Below the pieces are notes generated by a model. It did not search any database. It saw only the letters and a program-made list of their open reading frames with translations, and was not told the origin of the DNA. This document shows positions 25,132 through 33,137 of a DNA stretch of 64,000 nucleotides, in pieces (position 1 is the stretch's first letter; every line of letters begins with the position of its first letter). Position numbers and translations under genes: made by a program. The DNA is taken from NCBI RefSeq assembly GCF_004745865.1, contig NZ_SRKZ01000002.1:620001-684000 (forward strand), given 5' to 3'. The stretch comes from Hymenobacter wooponensis (lineage in GTDB: Bacteria > Bacteroidota > Bacteroidia > Cytophagales > Hymenobacteraceae).

Positions 25132-25413
25132 AGCTAGTTCCCCTCCTGAGACAGGAGGGGTTAGGGGTGGTGGATTGGCCTAGAACGATGACACCAGCAC
25201 GTCATGCTGAGCACAGCCGAAGCATCTCGCCTGCTGATGTTGCGACACTATCTGTCATGCTGAGCGGAGTCGAAGCATCTCTACCGCTTCGTTGCTAGGC
25301 CAGTAGTTAGCCAGAGGTAGAGATGCTTCGGCTGCGCTCAGCATGACGTTGATTGTGAACAACGTCCGGTCAACCACCCCTAACACCTCCTCAGATGAGG
25401 AGGGGAACTAGTT
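25132..25413. repeat. nested-palindrome element, copy A
   Basis: Outer arms: AGCTAGTTCCCCTCCT at the left and AGGAGGGGAACTAGTT at the right, each joined to a GGGGTTAGGGGTGGT-like block. Inside is a long hairpin at 25254-25347 with arms starting GTCATGCTGAGCGGAGTCG and a loop that contains CTAGGCCAGTAG. A further degenerate half-arm lies at 25200-25253. It fills the 403-base gap between lpdA and the HxlR gene. Confidence 0.85.
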
Positions 25414-25421
25414 CTCTACCT

Positions 25422-25787
25422 CTAGCTTCCCTTCTCTGCTAAGGCGGCAGGCGTAGTTGCAGCAGCAGAGGCTTCGCAGCTGCTGGTCCACTCGCTGAGG
25501 GATTTGAGGATGGGCAACAGCCGCAGCCCGTTTTCGGTGAGGGAGTAATCGACGCGGGGCGGCACCTCGTTGAAGGACTCGCGCAGGATCAAGCCATTTT
25601 CCTCTAGCTCCTTCAGCTGCTCGGCCAGCACCTTGCGCGATATCAGGGGGATGTGGGCCGCCAGCTGCCCGAACCGGATGCGGCGCCGGCCTATGCCCCA
25701 AATAATGAGGGGCTTCCATTTCCCACCCAGCAGGCCCATGGTGCGCGTCATGGAGCAAGTGGAGTTGAGCATCAGGTCGTTTTTCAT
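25422..25787 (-). CDS. HxlR family transcriptional regulator
   Basis: A 121-residue winged-helix repressor/activator. The N-terminal CSMTRTMGLLGGKWKPLIIWGI is the family signature, with Cys about residue 10 in the place of the redox or electrophile-sensing Cys of YodB/HypR-type members. The recognition region reads LISRKVLAEQLKELEENGLI and the wing PPRVDYSLTENGLRLLPIL. It is divergent to an SDR oxidoreductase, the usual target of such regulators. ATG 25787 fits the family N-terminus. Palindromes just upstream of it look like its own operator. Confidence 0.93.
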   Translation of the reverse strand: MKNDLMLNSTCSMTRTMGLLGGKWKPLIIWGIGRRRIRFGQLAAHIPLISRKVLAEQLKELEENGLILRESFNEVPPRVDYSLTENGLRLLPILKSLSEWTSSCEASAAATTPAALAEKGS

Positions 25788-25802
25788 AATGGTTACCTTG
25801 AG

Positions 25803-25830
25803 GTTACTAGTAACGTGCTTGTAACTAGTT
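25803..25830. promoter_or_regulatory. candidate HxlR operator
   Basis: GTTACTAGTAAC (25803-25814) is a perfect 12-bp palindrome; GTAACTAGTT (25821-25830) repeats its core 18 bases away, and ATAGTAACC follows at 25852. All lie 16-73 bases upstream of the HxlR start, in the divergent region shared with the SDR gene. Confidence 0.5.
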
Positions 25831-25971
25831 TCTTCACAAACATACAATCCAATAGTAACCAATCCACACTAATAGCAGTTCCTTTGCGTAACAAACGTAC
25901 CCAAGCTGCTAGCAATTATCTGTACTGTTTGCCGAAGAAGGCCGACCTGATCAGCGGCCTACTGCGGATGG

Positions 25972-25985
25972 GTGGCCTAGGCCAC
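25972..25985. repeat. 14-bp palindrome of iterated motif
   Basis: GTGGCCTAGGCCAC between the HxlR and SDR genes, two overlapping motif copies. Confidence 0.85.
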
Positions 25986-26065
25986 TCCAACTCACCAGCC
26001 TGCGCCACCTGAGCGCGCGGGCCTTTACTCCCTCAGATCATCTCCTCATCACCGAGGAACCCCAC

Positions 26066-26815
26066 ATGAAAAAACTAGAAGGAAAAGTTGCTGTTATCAC
26101 GGGCGGAAACAGCGGTATAGGCCTAGCCACGGCCAAACGATTCGTTGAAGAAGGCGCCTATGTATTCATCACCGGCCGCCGCCAGCAGGAGCTGGATGCC
26201 GCCGTGCAGCAAATTGGCCGCAACGTAACCGGCGTGCAGGGCGACGTAGCCAACCTCGCCGACCTCGACCGGCTGTTTGCCACCGTACAAGCCGAGAAGG
26301 GTACCCTTGATATTGTGTTTGCCAACGCCGGCGGCGGCGAGTTTGTCCCCCTGGGCGCCATCACCGAGGAGCATTATGATAAGACCTTCAATAGCAACGT
26401 AAAGGGGTTGGTATTCACAGTGCAGAAAGCCCTTCCCCTGCTGAAAGATGGCAGCTCTATCATCCTAAACGCCTCCATCACCTCCATTAAAGGTAGCGAA
26501 GCCTTCAGCGTGTACAGCGCCACCAAGGCCGCGGTCCGCTCCTTCGCCCGCACCTGGACAATGGACCTGAAGCAGCGCAAGATTCGGGTGAATGCCATCA
26601 GCCCCGGCCCTATTGCTACGCCCGCCCTAGATGGCCTCGTCGGCACACTCGAGGAGACTGAGCAGCTCAAAGCCAACCTCATAAGCACCGTACCCCTAGG
26701 CCGCCTCGGTGACCCCGACGAAATAGCTAAAGCCGCCTCTTTCCTCGCCTCCGACGACAGCAGCTTCATCACAGGTATAGAGCTGTTCGTAGATGGCGGC
26801 TCGGCTCAGATTTAA
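26066..26815 (+). CDS. SDR family oxidoreductase
   Basis: A 249-residue classical short-chain dehydrogenase/reductase using NAD(P)H. Visible: [15 protein letters not shown] cofactor loop, FANAGGG, catalytic Ser in NASITSIKG, catalytic YSATKAA (Tyr and Lys), [10 protein letters not shown], and the C-terminal [13 protein letters not shown]. The substrate is unknown. It is transcribed away from the HxlR gene, which probably controls it in response to an electrophile or oxidant. The pair is bracketed by two nested-palindrome elements. Confidence 0.94.
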   Translation: MKKLEGKVAVITGGNSGIGLATAKRFVEEGAYVFITGRRQQELDAAVQQIGRNVTGVQGDVANLADLDRLFATVQAEKGTLDIVFANAGGGEFVPLGAITEEHYDKTFNSNVKGLVFTVQKALPLLKDGSSIILNASITSIKGSEAFSVYSATKAAVRSFARTWTMDLKQRKIRVNAISPGPIATPALDGLVGTLEETEQLKANLISTVPLGRLGDPDEIAKAASFLASDDSSFITGIELFVDGGSAQI

Positions 26816-26845
26816 CCAGCAGGCTAGGGCTAAGCTAGGAAGCTA

Positions 26846-27163
26846 AGCTAGCTCCCCTCCTCAGATGATTCCGCGCATCAAGCGGCGTGGGGTTGGAGGT
26901 AGTTGACCGGACGTTGTTTACAATCAACGTCATATCAAGCTTGTCGAGACTTCTCGCGTGCTGACGGTGCCACACTAGCTGTCATGCTGAGCGGAGTCGA
27001 AGCATCTCTACCTCTGGCTAATTAACTGGCCTAGAAGAGCAACGAAGCGGTAGAGATACTTCGACTCCGCTCAGCATGACGGGCTAATGGGTTGTTCTGG
27101 AGTAGTCGTTCTAGGCCAGTCCTCCACCCCTTGCCTCTCCTTTCCAAGGAGGGGAACTAGTTC
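26846..27163. repeat. nested-palindrome element, copy B
   Basis: Same plan and same orientation as copy A: left end AGCTAGCTCCCCTCCT, inner hairpin 26981-27080 with arms GTCATGCTGAGCGGAGTCGA and its complement, a loop holding ACTGGCCTAG, and right end AGGAGGGGAACTAGTT. It covers most of the 437-base gap after the SDR gene. Confidence 0.85.
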
Positions 27164-27197
27164 GCTAGCTTTAATCCGTATCTGTTTCCAGTAAAGC

Positions 27198-27232
27198 AAA
27201 AGCTCCTCTTCCGTGGCCAGAAGAGGAGCTTA
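27198..27232 (-). terminator. terminator of the Roadblock cluster
   Basis: AAGCTCCTCTT (27200-27210) pairs with AAGAGGAGCTT (27221-27231); on the minus strand a TTTTGCTTT stretch follows. It lies just past the last gene of the cluster. Confidence 0.75.
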
Positions 27233-27252
27233 CTTTTTATATGAAAGGTGAA

Positions 27253-27708
27253 CTAGGCTGCTAGGCCACTGTGCGTCTCCAGTTGCTGGGCCTGCGCCCG
27301 CAATACTTCCCGGGCAATTCCCAGATTGGTATCGTGGGAGTTCACTACTAGGTAGATGAACCGGTCACCGTTTTCGGTGAGCTTGAGCAGGTGCAATTGA
27401 CTGGAGAGCGTAATAAGAATGTCTTCTATAGTTTCATCGGACAGCTGCAGCGCGGCCATGGCCTTTTGCTTGTGCTTCACCACTTCTGCATTGAAGGTGG
27501 CAGCCGTATTAGGGTCGATGGTAGGCACATTGGAATGGGCGGCCAAACTGGCGCCCGAGGCTACATCAACTACAGCCACCGCTAACAGACCGGGCAGCTC
27601 GGCCAGCACATTGTGTACCACCTGCGTTGCGAAAGGGTCGGGGGTAAGCGGCTTGGGAGCTTTGTCTGGCCGACGAGAGGATTTTTTGCGGTACGATTTA
27701 GGCTTCAC
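27253..27708 (-). CDS. Roadblock/LC7-like protein, paralogue 3
   Basis: A 151-residue protein. After a basic 25-residue N-terminal tail (KPKSYRKKSSRRPDK), the rest has the alternating pattern of a Roadblock/LC7 fold: VVHNVLAELPGLLAVAVVDVASGASLAAHSN, then a long helix VVKHKQKAMAALQL, and strands IEDILITLSSQLHLLKL and RFIYLVVNSHDTNLGIAREVL. Roadblock proteins in bacteria act with Ras-like GTPases such as MglA. An in-frame TGA directly precedes the GTG start at 27708, so this start is firm. It is the last gene of a four-gene same-strand run, 36 bases after the membrane-protein gene. Confidence 0.7.
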   Translation of the reverse strand: MKPKSYRKKSSRRPDKAPKPLTPDPFATQVVHNVLAELPGLLAVAVVDVASGASLAAHSNVPTIDPNTAATFNAEVVKHKQKAMAALQLSDETIEDILITLSSQLHLLKLTENGDRFIYLVVNSHDTNLGIAREVLRAQAQQLETHSGLAA

Positions 27709-27744
27709 TCACGCTTCTACTACATACACAGGCGCGGCGGACGC

Positions 27745-28434
27745 CTAGAAAAATAACCACCGATGCTTCTTCTGCTGTTCGCGGGGAAGCAAGGTAACTT
27801 TAGCTATGTGAGAGCCTTTCAAAGCTACTTCTTCGTCTTGGTAGCCACCGTAGCCATACTTCAGCGTGCTGGTGCCGGCGGGTACAGTAAGAGCATATTC
27901 GCCTTCTGCATTGGTTGACACGCCGTAGCGGCTGCCAGGGTGCATAACCGTAGCACCAGCCAGGGGCTTGCCGTTTTCATTGAGGATCTGGCCGCGCACG
28001 GTAATCATGCGCATAGACGATGCAGCCGAGGCGGCAGCTTCCGTAGAGCTAATTTCAGCGCTAGCCGTCAGCTCCGTTGGGATGTTCTCGGAAGGAAGGC
28101 GCTCAGTGGGAGTGCTGGTGCCTGCAAACACCACCGTACCTACCAATACGGCCGAGGCTACCATGGTGGTAGCGCGCCGACGGAAGCGCACGGGCTCCGC
28201 CCGGATATATTGAATCTGCTTCTGCACCCAGGTTGGGGCCGAGCCAGCCTCCTCGGCGGCCCGCAGCTCCTCGAAGCGGGTGAGGGTAACGTGGGCCTGA
28301 TCAGAATCCCGATGCAGGTAAGCTTCTACGGCTTTGGCTGAGGCCTTGCTGAGGTCGCCGCGCAGATACGCATCCCGGTAAACTGGCAACAACTCGCCGG
28401 TTTGAGGATCGAAAGGAGAAGCTGTCAATTTCAT
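27745..28434 (-). CDS. single-pass membrane protein with carboxypeptidase-regulatory-like domain
   Basis: A 229-residue protein with three parts. Residues 1-85 are soluble and helical (VYRDAYLRGDLSKASAKAVEAYLHRD), similar in style to cytoplasmic anti-sigma segments but without a zinc motif. A membrane helix lies about 88-106 (TTMVASAVLVGTVVFAG). Residues about 143-215 form a CarboxypepD_reg-like beta-sandwich (ITVRGQILNENGKPLAGATVMHPG, GEYALTVPAGTSTLKYGYGGYQDEEV), ending in basic REQQKKHRW. This suggests a cytoplasm-to-periplasm connector. It is embedded among three Roadblock-like genes on the same strand, so a joint role is likely. Family-level function is unknown. Confidence 0.75.
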   Translation of the reverse strand: MKLTASPFDPQTGELLPVYRDAYLRGDLSKASAKAVEAYLHRDSDQAHVTLTRFEELRAAEEAGSAPTWVQKQIQYIRAEPVRFRRRATTMVASAVLVGTVVFAGTSTPTERLPSENIPTELTASAEISSTEAAASAASSMRMITVRGQILNENGKPLAGATVMHPGSRYGVSTNAEGEYALTVPAGTSTLKYGYGGYQDEEVALKGSHIAKVTLLPREQQKKHRWLFF

Positions 28435-28521
28435 AGGCGAAAGTGGGAGTTAAAATGAATGAATCGAATGAGGTAACCGAATAAATCCACCCGGGAGGCG
28501 AGCTAGGCCACTCTGCGATTA

Positions 28522-28953
28522 CTATTCGCAGGTGCGCATCACTTCGCGGGCAATAGCCAGATTGGTATCGCGGCAGTCTACGGCCACATAGAGGAACCGC
28601 TGCCCATCTGGTAACAAGCGCAACAAATGCAGTTGCGTATTAAGCGTAATCAAAATCTCCTCCAGTTGCTCCTCAGAGCCCAGCTGTAAAGCGGCTAAGG
28701 CTTTCTGCTGCTGGCGCACTACTTCAGTGTTGTGCCCCAGCACTTTGCTGAGGTTAAACTCGCGGGAGGAGGTATAGGTGGCTAACGTCTGGCCGGAGAC
28801 TAGCTGCACCACGGCGGCCCCCAGTAGCTCGGGTAAGCCCGCCAGTGCGTGCTGAATGATCCGCTCGGCCGCGGCCTTTTCAGGCCCGTTACCGGCCCCC
28901 ACAATCTTGTTGACGGTGGGCCCGGCGAACCGTTGAAAAAAAGGTATTTGCAT
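28522..28953 (-). CDS. Roadblock/LC7-like protein, paralogue 2
   Basis: A 143-residue paralogue of the flanking proteins. Shared pattern: IIQHALAGLPELLGAAVVQLVSGQTLATYTS, VVRQQQKALAALQLG, EEILITLNTQLHLLRLLPDGQRFLYVAVDCRDTNLAIAREVM. It is the most diverged of the three: the SHTNVPTI loop is replaced by SSREFNLSKVLGHN, and the N-terminus carries a different 20-residue lead. By family, a dimeric scaffold or GTPase regulator in the cytoplasm. It lies 87 bases before the membrane-protein gene. Confidence 0.7.
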   Translation of the reverse strand: MQIPFFQRFAGPTVNKIVGAGNGPEKAAAERIIQHALAGLPELLGAAVVQLVSGQTLATYTSSREFNLSKVLGHNTEVVRQQQKALAALQLGSEEQLEEILITLNTQLHLLRLLPDGQRFLYVAVDCRDTNLAIAREVMRTCE

Positions 28954-29065
28954 AGGCCTACGACTAAGCGCCAGGATACTGGCGCGCTACCAGGCGAGAA
29001 AAGTGGCCTAGACTGGTTAGCAGTTATGGCCCGACCAGCAGACCGCCCTAACTAGCGGAAGCAAA

Positions 29066-29096
29066 GTAGGGCCAGCGGGTTTCCCACTGGCCCTAC
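29066..29096 (-). terminator. hairpin after Roadblock paralogue 1
   Basis: GTAGGGCCAG (29066-29075) pairs with CTGGCCCTAC (29087-29096). On the minus strand it follows paralogue 1 and is trailed by TTTGCTT, so it may end or reduce transcription into the rest of the cluster. Confidence 0.5.
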
Positions 29097-29115
29097 CCTA
29101 CTCGGTTAGCCAGTG

Positions 29116-29499
29116 TTAGTTGTTGAGGCCGTTTACGTGGCTGCGCAGTACCTCGCGGGCGATAGCCAGGTTAGTGTCGCGGGAGCTCACTACCAGATAG
29201 ATAAACTTGTTGCCAGCTTCCGTCAGCTTAAGCAGGTGAATCTGGTTTGAGAGGGTAATGAGGATGTCCTCAATCGACTCGCCCTGCAGCTTCAAAGCCG
29301 TCATGGCTTTCTGCTTCTGCTTTACCACTTCCGTGTTGTAAGCAGCGGCGGTGTCGGGGTTGATGGTGGGCACGTTGGTGTGCGAGGCCAGGCTCATGCC
29401 GGAGGTAACGTCTACTACTGCCACTGCCATCAGGCCGGGCAGATCGTTGAGGATATCCTGTACTACTTTACCAGCGGGATTGTTAACTGAGTAAGCCAT
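29116..29499 (-). CDS. Roadblock/LC7-like protein, paralogue 1
   Basis: A 127-residue protein, the shortest of three paralogues and almost only domain: VVQDILNDLPGLMAVAVVDVTSGMSLASHTNVPTINPDTAAAYN, VVKQKQKAMTALKL, IEDILITLSNQIHLLKLTEAGNKFIYLVVSSRDTNLAIAREVL. It is closest to paralogue 3. The fold assignment rests on length and strand-helix pattern and on the LPGLxAVAVVD start, which is typical of Roadblock proteins. No GTPase gene is nearby in the window. It heads the same-strand group. Confidence 0.72.
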   Translation of the reverse strand: MAYSVNNPAGKVVQDILNDLPGLMAVAVVDVTSGMSLASHTNVPTINPDTAAAYNTEVVKQKQKAMTALKLQGESIEDILITLSNQIHLLKLTEAGNKFIYLVVSSRDTNLAIAREVLRSHVNGLNN

Positions 29500-30004
29500 G
29501 TTTCAATAGAAGAAGAAAAAGAGGAGGAGAAAAAAACCGATTACACTTGCTTTCCCACGATCCATCATCGATTGGTTTCGGGCCCACGCGTTGGCCACTC
29601 CACTCATTTAGGACTTTGCAAGGAAAAACTTCTTAGTAAGACAGTCGTTAATCAGCAGTGAGGCATGCTTGCTGCTACCGAACTTGTTTTACAAATATCC
29701 TTATTCCCTATCTCAGATGAAATGACTCTCATCACTTCCTAAAATGATTGTAGTTAAATTTTTCCCATTCAATTCAAACTGGGAAACCAATATGAGAATA
29801 AAAAGTCCTATTTTATATAACCCAACTACACTATCCTTTCTATTCTCAGCGTATCCTTCCTCTTTCAGCACTCGGGCTTCCTATACGGGCTATAGGGCTG
29901 ACAAGGTTTCACTTACTAGAATAAAATTTTTACTGGTTGAGCTACCCTTCATTCTTCAGCTAGCATAGGCCTATAATACAGGTAGCTTAGCAATTAAAAA
30001 GACT
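29500..30004. other. AT-rich intergenic region, cluster promoter zone
   Basis: This part of a 580-base gap has no supported gene. A 74-codon frame at 29744 is not convincing. It is AT-rich in 29680-29960 and probably holds the promoter of the Roadblock group near its left end. Confidence 0.4.
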
Positions 30005-30046
30005 ACGGGCGAGGGCAGAAAGTACCTACTTTCTGCCCTCGCCCGT
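30005..30046 (-). terminator. perfect 20-bp stem terminator of FNR-like gene
   Basis: ACGGGCGAGGGCAGAAAGTA (30005-30024) and its exact complement (30027-30046) with a 2-base loop. On the minus strand CTTTTTAATTG follows, so it ends the FNR-like transcript. Confidence 0.9.
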
Positions 30047-30079
30047 GAGTACTCTGTGCGTAGGAGTAGCCTGCGTGCT

Positions 30080-30790
30080 TTAATCGTAGAGCGCGGAGGT
30101 CTTACCGATTTTATCTAAGTCGAGGAGGGTGATGCGGCTACCCTGGGTCCGGACCATTCCTTCATCGCGAAACTCGGAGAGCAGACGGCTAGCAGTTTCT
30201 TTGGCCGTGCCCATTAATGCCGCCAGATCTTCGCGCGAAACAGGAATGCTAAATGGACCAGGCGTGCTCGGCTGGTAGATATGATGCAACAATAGGAGGG
30301 CCTCGGCCAAACGCTCCCGCACGGGCTTATAAGCCGTATGCACAATGCGCTCTTCGGCCTCGCCGAGGGCTTTGGCCAGCAGCCGCATTAGGGAGTGCGA
30401 AAACTGCGCATTCTGCTCAATGATGCTGAAAAAGTCGGAGCGGGGTACTTGGCACACTACGCAGTCGGAGAGAGCAACGGCGGTAGTGGAGTACGGGTCG
30501 TTGACCATGAGGGCTCGATAGCCCAGCACATCCCCTTCCTTCGCCAACCGAATAATCTGCTCTTTCCCGTCGCCGGTAACCTTGGAGATCTTCACCTTGC
30601 CTTCCCGAATGCAGTACAACCCATTAGGTCGGCTTCCTTTCCGAAAAATTACCTGCCCTTTCTGGTACACTTGGTACACCTTACCTACCGATACCAGGGA
30701 GAGTTCACTCATCTGGCAGGTCCCCATCAACGAGTTATGCAGGTGGGGGCACTCTTGGCAGTTGGCTGGTGCTGTAGTAGTCAAGTTCAT
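30080..30790 (-). CDS. Crp/Fnr family regulator with N-terminal cysteines
   Basis: A 236-residue regulator: cyclic-nucleotide-type sensing domain (about 30-145, GQVIFRKGSRPNGLYCIREGKVKI), a long dimer helix, and a Crp HTH domain (REDLAALMGTAKETASRLLSEFRDEGMV). The N-terminus carries Cys11, Cys14 and Cys25 in NCQECPHLHNSLMGTC, and two more in SDCVVCQVP, a pattern like the cluster ligands of oxygen-sensing FNR, although spacing differs. Iron-sulphur binding is an inference. ATG 30790 is chosen as it begins just before the Cys cluster; a longer start seven codons upstream is possible. It lies upstream of the Roadblock group on the same strand. Confidence 0.88.
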   Translation of the reverse strand: MNLTTTAPANCQECPHLHNSLMGTCQMSELSLVSVGKVYQVYQKGQVIFRKGSRPNGLYCIREGKVKISKVTGDGKEQIIRLAKEGDVLGYRALMVNDPYSTTAVALSDCVVCQVPRSDFFSIIEQNAQFSHSLMRLLAKALGEAEERIVHTAYKPVRERLAEALLLLHHIYQPSTPGPFSIPVSREDLAALMGTAKETASRLLSEFRDEGMVRTQGSRITLLDLDKIGKTSALYD

Positions 30791-31213
30791 GCTAGTAGAA
30801 ATAAAGAACACACAACACGTTTACTTTCCGCCACTTGAATCTCTTTATCGTTTGTGCTCAATCCTGAGTATTTGGGTGTACTACAAGCAACAAATAGGCC
30901 GTTAGAATAATCCAACAAACCTATAACTAACAAACCACTATCATTCCCTTCAGGCACCAACTGTGTATTGACTTCACTAGCACACACCGTTAGTGCTAGT
31001 AATCCCAAAATCAATTTGTTATGATTTAACCAACCCTCAAAATTAAAGTATTTTAATTTATACGCAATGTTACGGTTCAGCTTACTGTCTCATCTATACA
31101 GGCAAATTATTTCCCTTTTCAGGAAATTGATTCTATAAATAAGACAAGTTTGGTTTCAGCTTGACGCTTTATTCCCTTTAAGCCCCGCAAGAGGAATTTA
31201 TGGTCACCAACTA
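30791..31213. other. AT-rich promoter region of FNR-like gene
   Basis: A 423-base gap. A 75-codon minus-strand frame at 30787-31014 has a weakly apolar start but no further support, so no gene is called. The region holds the FNR-like promoter and the 3' end of the M1 peptidase transcript. Confidence 0.4.
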
Positions 31214-32875
31214 CTATTCCACCAATGTCCCGATATAGGAATTGAGAGTATCCACCTCTAGGTTTTCTTTTTTCAGACCAGGTATCTGAATAGGTTGAAA
31301 AGTGGTGGTAGGCTTTATAAACTGATAGTCGCTGCCCTTTGCGCGCACGCGTACCGGCAGATCGAAGGCAGGTACTGCTGCTACCCAACGGGCCAGCGTG
31401 CGCCCCTCCTCAAAACGCACCTCCAAGGTAGGTAAGCTGGTGTGGCGCAGGTATTGGTTGAAAACGGCAGTAAAGTCGCGGCCGCTTTGCTGGTTGATGT
31501 AGGCCACCACTTGCTCCGTAGTCACGGTTTGGTGGTAGAAAGTGCTGCCTAGCCCGCGCAGAATCTGCCGCCACTTCTGGTCGTCGTTGAGGGCCGTCCG
31601 GATGGCGTGGAGCATATTACTGCCCTTGTCGTACATGTCACCAGAACCTTCCTTGTTCACACCGTAGGGCCCAATGATGGGCTCGTCGTTGCGGATATTG
31701 CGGCGCTGCCCATGGATGTAGGCCTGAGCGGCTTCCTTCCCAAACTGGCTCTCTACGAACAGGGCTTCGGAGTTGGTAGTGAAAGCCTCGTGAATCCACA
31801 TATCGGCAATGTCCTTGCTGGTAATGTTGTTTCCGAACCACTCGTGGCCGCTTTCGTGGATGATAATAAAGTCCCACTTCAGGCCCCAGCCGGTGCCAGA
31901 GCGGTCTTTGCCGAGGTAGCCGTTGAGGTACTTGTTGCCGTAGGCCACTGCACTCTGGTGCTCCATGCCCAGGTGGGGCGCATCTACCAGCTTGTAGCCG
32001 TCTTTATAGAACGGGTAGGGCCCAAACCAGTACTCCATAGATTTGAGCATGGGCGGCACGTTATCGGCAAACTGCTTTTTGGCCTTGGTGAGGTTTTCGG
32101 GCAGCACCCAGTAGTCGAGGGTGAGCGGGCCTTTCTCGCCGGCATAGGTACCGCCGGAGAAATGCTGATAGTTACCCACGTTCATGGCTACATCGTAATT
32201 GTTGATGGGGTTGCTCACGAACCAGTCGTAGCGCGTGTAGCCGTTTTTAAGGGGCGTAGTGGCACGCAGTCGGCCGTTTGAGACATCCTTTAGGCCCTTG
32301 GGCACCGAGATGCTGATGAGCATGCTATCCACTTCGTCGGCCTGGTGGTCTTTGGTAGGCCACCAGATGCTGGCGCCCACGCCCTGGCAGGCGGTGGCTA
32401 CCCAGGGCTTGCCTTTGGCATCTTGGGTGAAGACAAGGCCCCCATCCCAGGGCGCATTCTCGGCTACGGTGGGCTGGCCAGAGTAGAACACCGTGAAAGC
32501 CGCCCGCTGCCCCTTCCGGATGGGTTGGGGGAAGGTCACGAACACCGCGTTGGCCTCACGGGTAAACGATACCTCTTTGCCCTCGTAGGCCACCTTCTCC
32601 ACTTTTAGGTTGGCAAACAGATCAAATTGCAGGCGCGTGAAATCCTGGGTGGCCGTGAACCGGAACTCATTAGAGCCACTGATAGCTTTCTTCGCCACAT
32701 CCAGCTTCACATCGAGATGGTAGTAGTTGATGTCGTAGCAGGTGCGCAGGGGCGTGAGCATGCCTCGTAGTGAGTCGGCGCGGGTGAAGGTGGGCTTCGC
32801 CTGCAACAGCTGGGCAGTGGTAGGGCGAGACAGGCCTAGTAGGCCAGCGAGAGCAACGAGAAAGAAGGAGCGCAC
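31214..32875 (-). CDS. M1 family metallopeptidase, exported
   Basis: A 553-residue zinc aminopeptidase. Residues 1-21 are a signal peptide. A beta-sandwich N-domain (about 35-235, with YDINYYHLDVKLDV) precedes the catalytic domain. The zinc site HESGH (about 339-343) and third ligand Glu about 362 in WIHEAF show the HExxH-18-E spacing of family M1; the substrate motif GxMEN of other members reads GMEHQSAVAYGNK here. The C-terminal region is short. It likely trims peptides in the periplasm. GTG start at 32875. It is monocistronic. Confidence 0.92.
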   Translation of the reverse strand: MRSFFLVALAGLLGLSRPTTAQLLQAKPTFTRADSLRGMLTPLRTCYDINYYHLDVKLDVAKKAISGSNEFRFTATQDFTRLQFDLFANLKVEKVAYEGKEVSFTREANAVFVTFPQPIRKGQRAAFTVFYSGQPTVAENAPWDGGLVFTQDAKGKPWVATACQGVGASIWWPTKDHQADEVDSMLISISVPKGLKDVSNGRLRATTPLKNGYTRYDWFVSNPINNYDVAMNVGNYQHFSGGTYAGEKGPLTLDYWVLPENLTKAKKQFADNVPPMLKSMEYWFGPYPFYKDGYKLVDAPHLGMEHQSAVAYGNKYLNGYLGKDRSGTGWGLKWDFIIIHESGHEWFGNNITSKDIADMWIHEAFTTNSEALFVESQFGKEAAQAYIHGQRRNIRNDEPIIGPYGVNKEGSGDMYDKGSNMLHAIRTALNDDQKWRQILRGLGSTFYHQTVTTEQVVAYINQQSGRDFTAVFNQYLRHTSLPTLEVRFEEGRTLARWVAAVPAFDLPVRVRAKGSDYQFIKPTTTFQPIQIPGLKKENLEVDTLNSYIGTLVE

Positions 32876-33137
32876 AGGATTGCCAGAAGTAAGTACAGGG
32901 TAAAGAACGGCATCGAAAGCGAAACGCTGCTTGCGAGTAACACCACTAGCCTACTTGCGCCCGTCGTGCTTGCCACAAGCTGCCGTAGTGAGCCTCCGCA
33001 TGCTGATGCTGCAAGGCCTACCGTAGTGAGTCAGACGAAATGTCTCAACAAGCCCGACAGGACACTCTATTTTGATTTTTCACTACCTGACTGTCTTGCC
33101 TAGGCCACCTCTATAAAACCAGCGTAGGTTTGTGCCT

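Noticed and set aside
29744..29968. 74-codon frame
   Set aside because: AT-rich, no motif and no neighbour support.
30787..31014. 75-codon minus-strand frame with weak lipobox-like start
   Set aside because: It overlaps the FNR-like start and has no supporting pattern; too weak to call.
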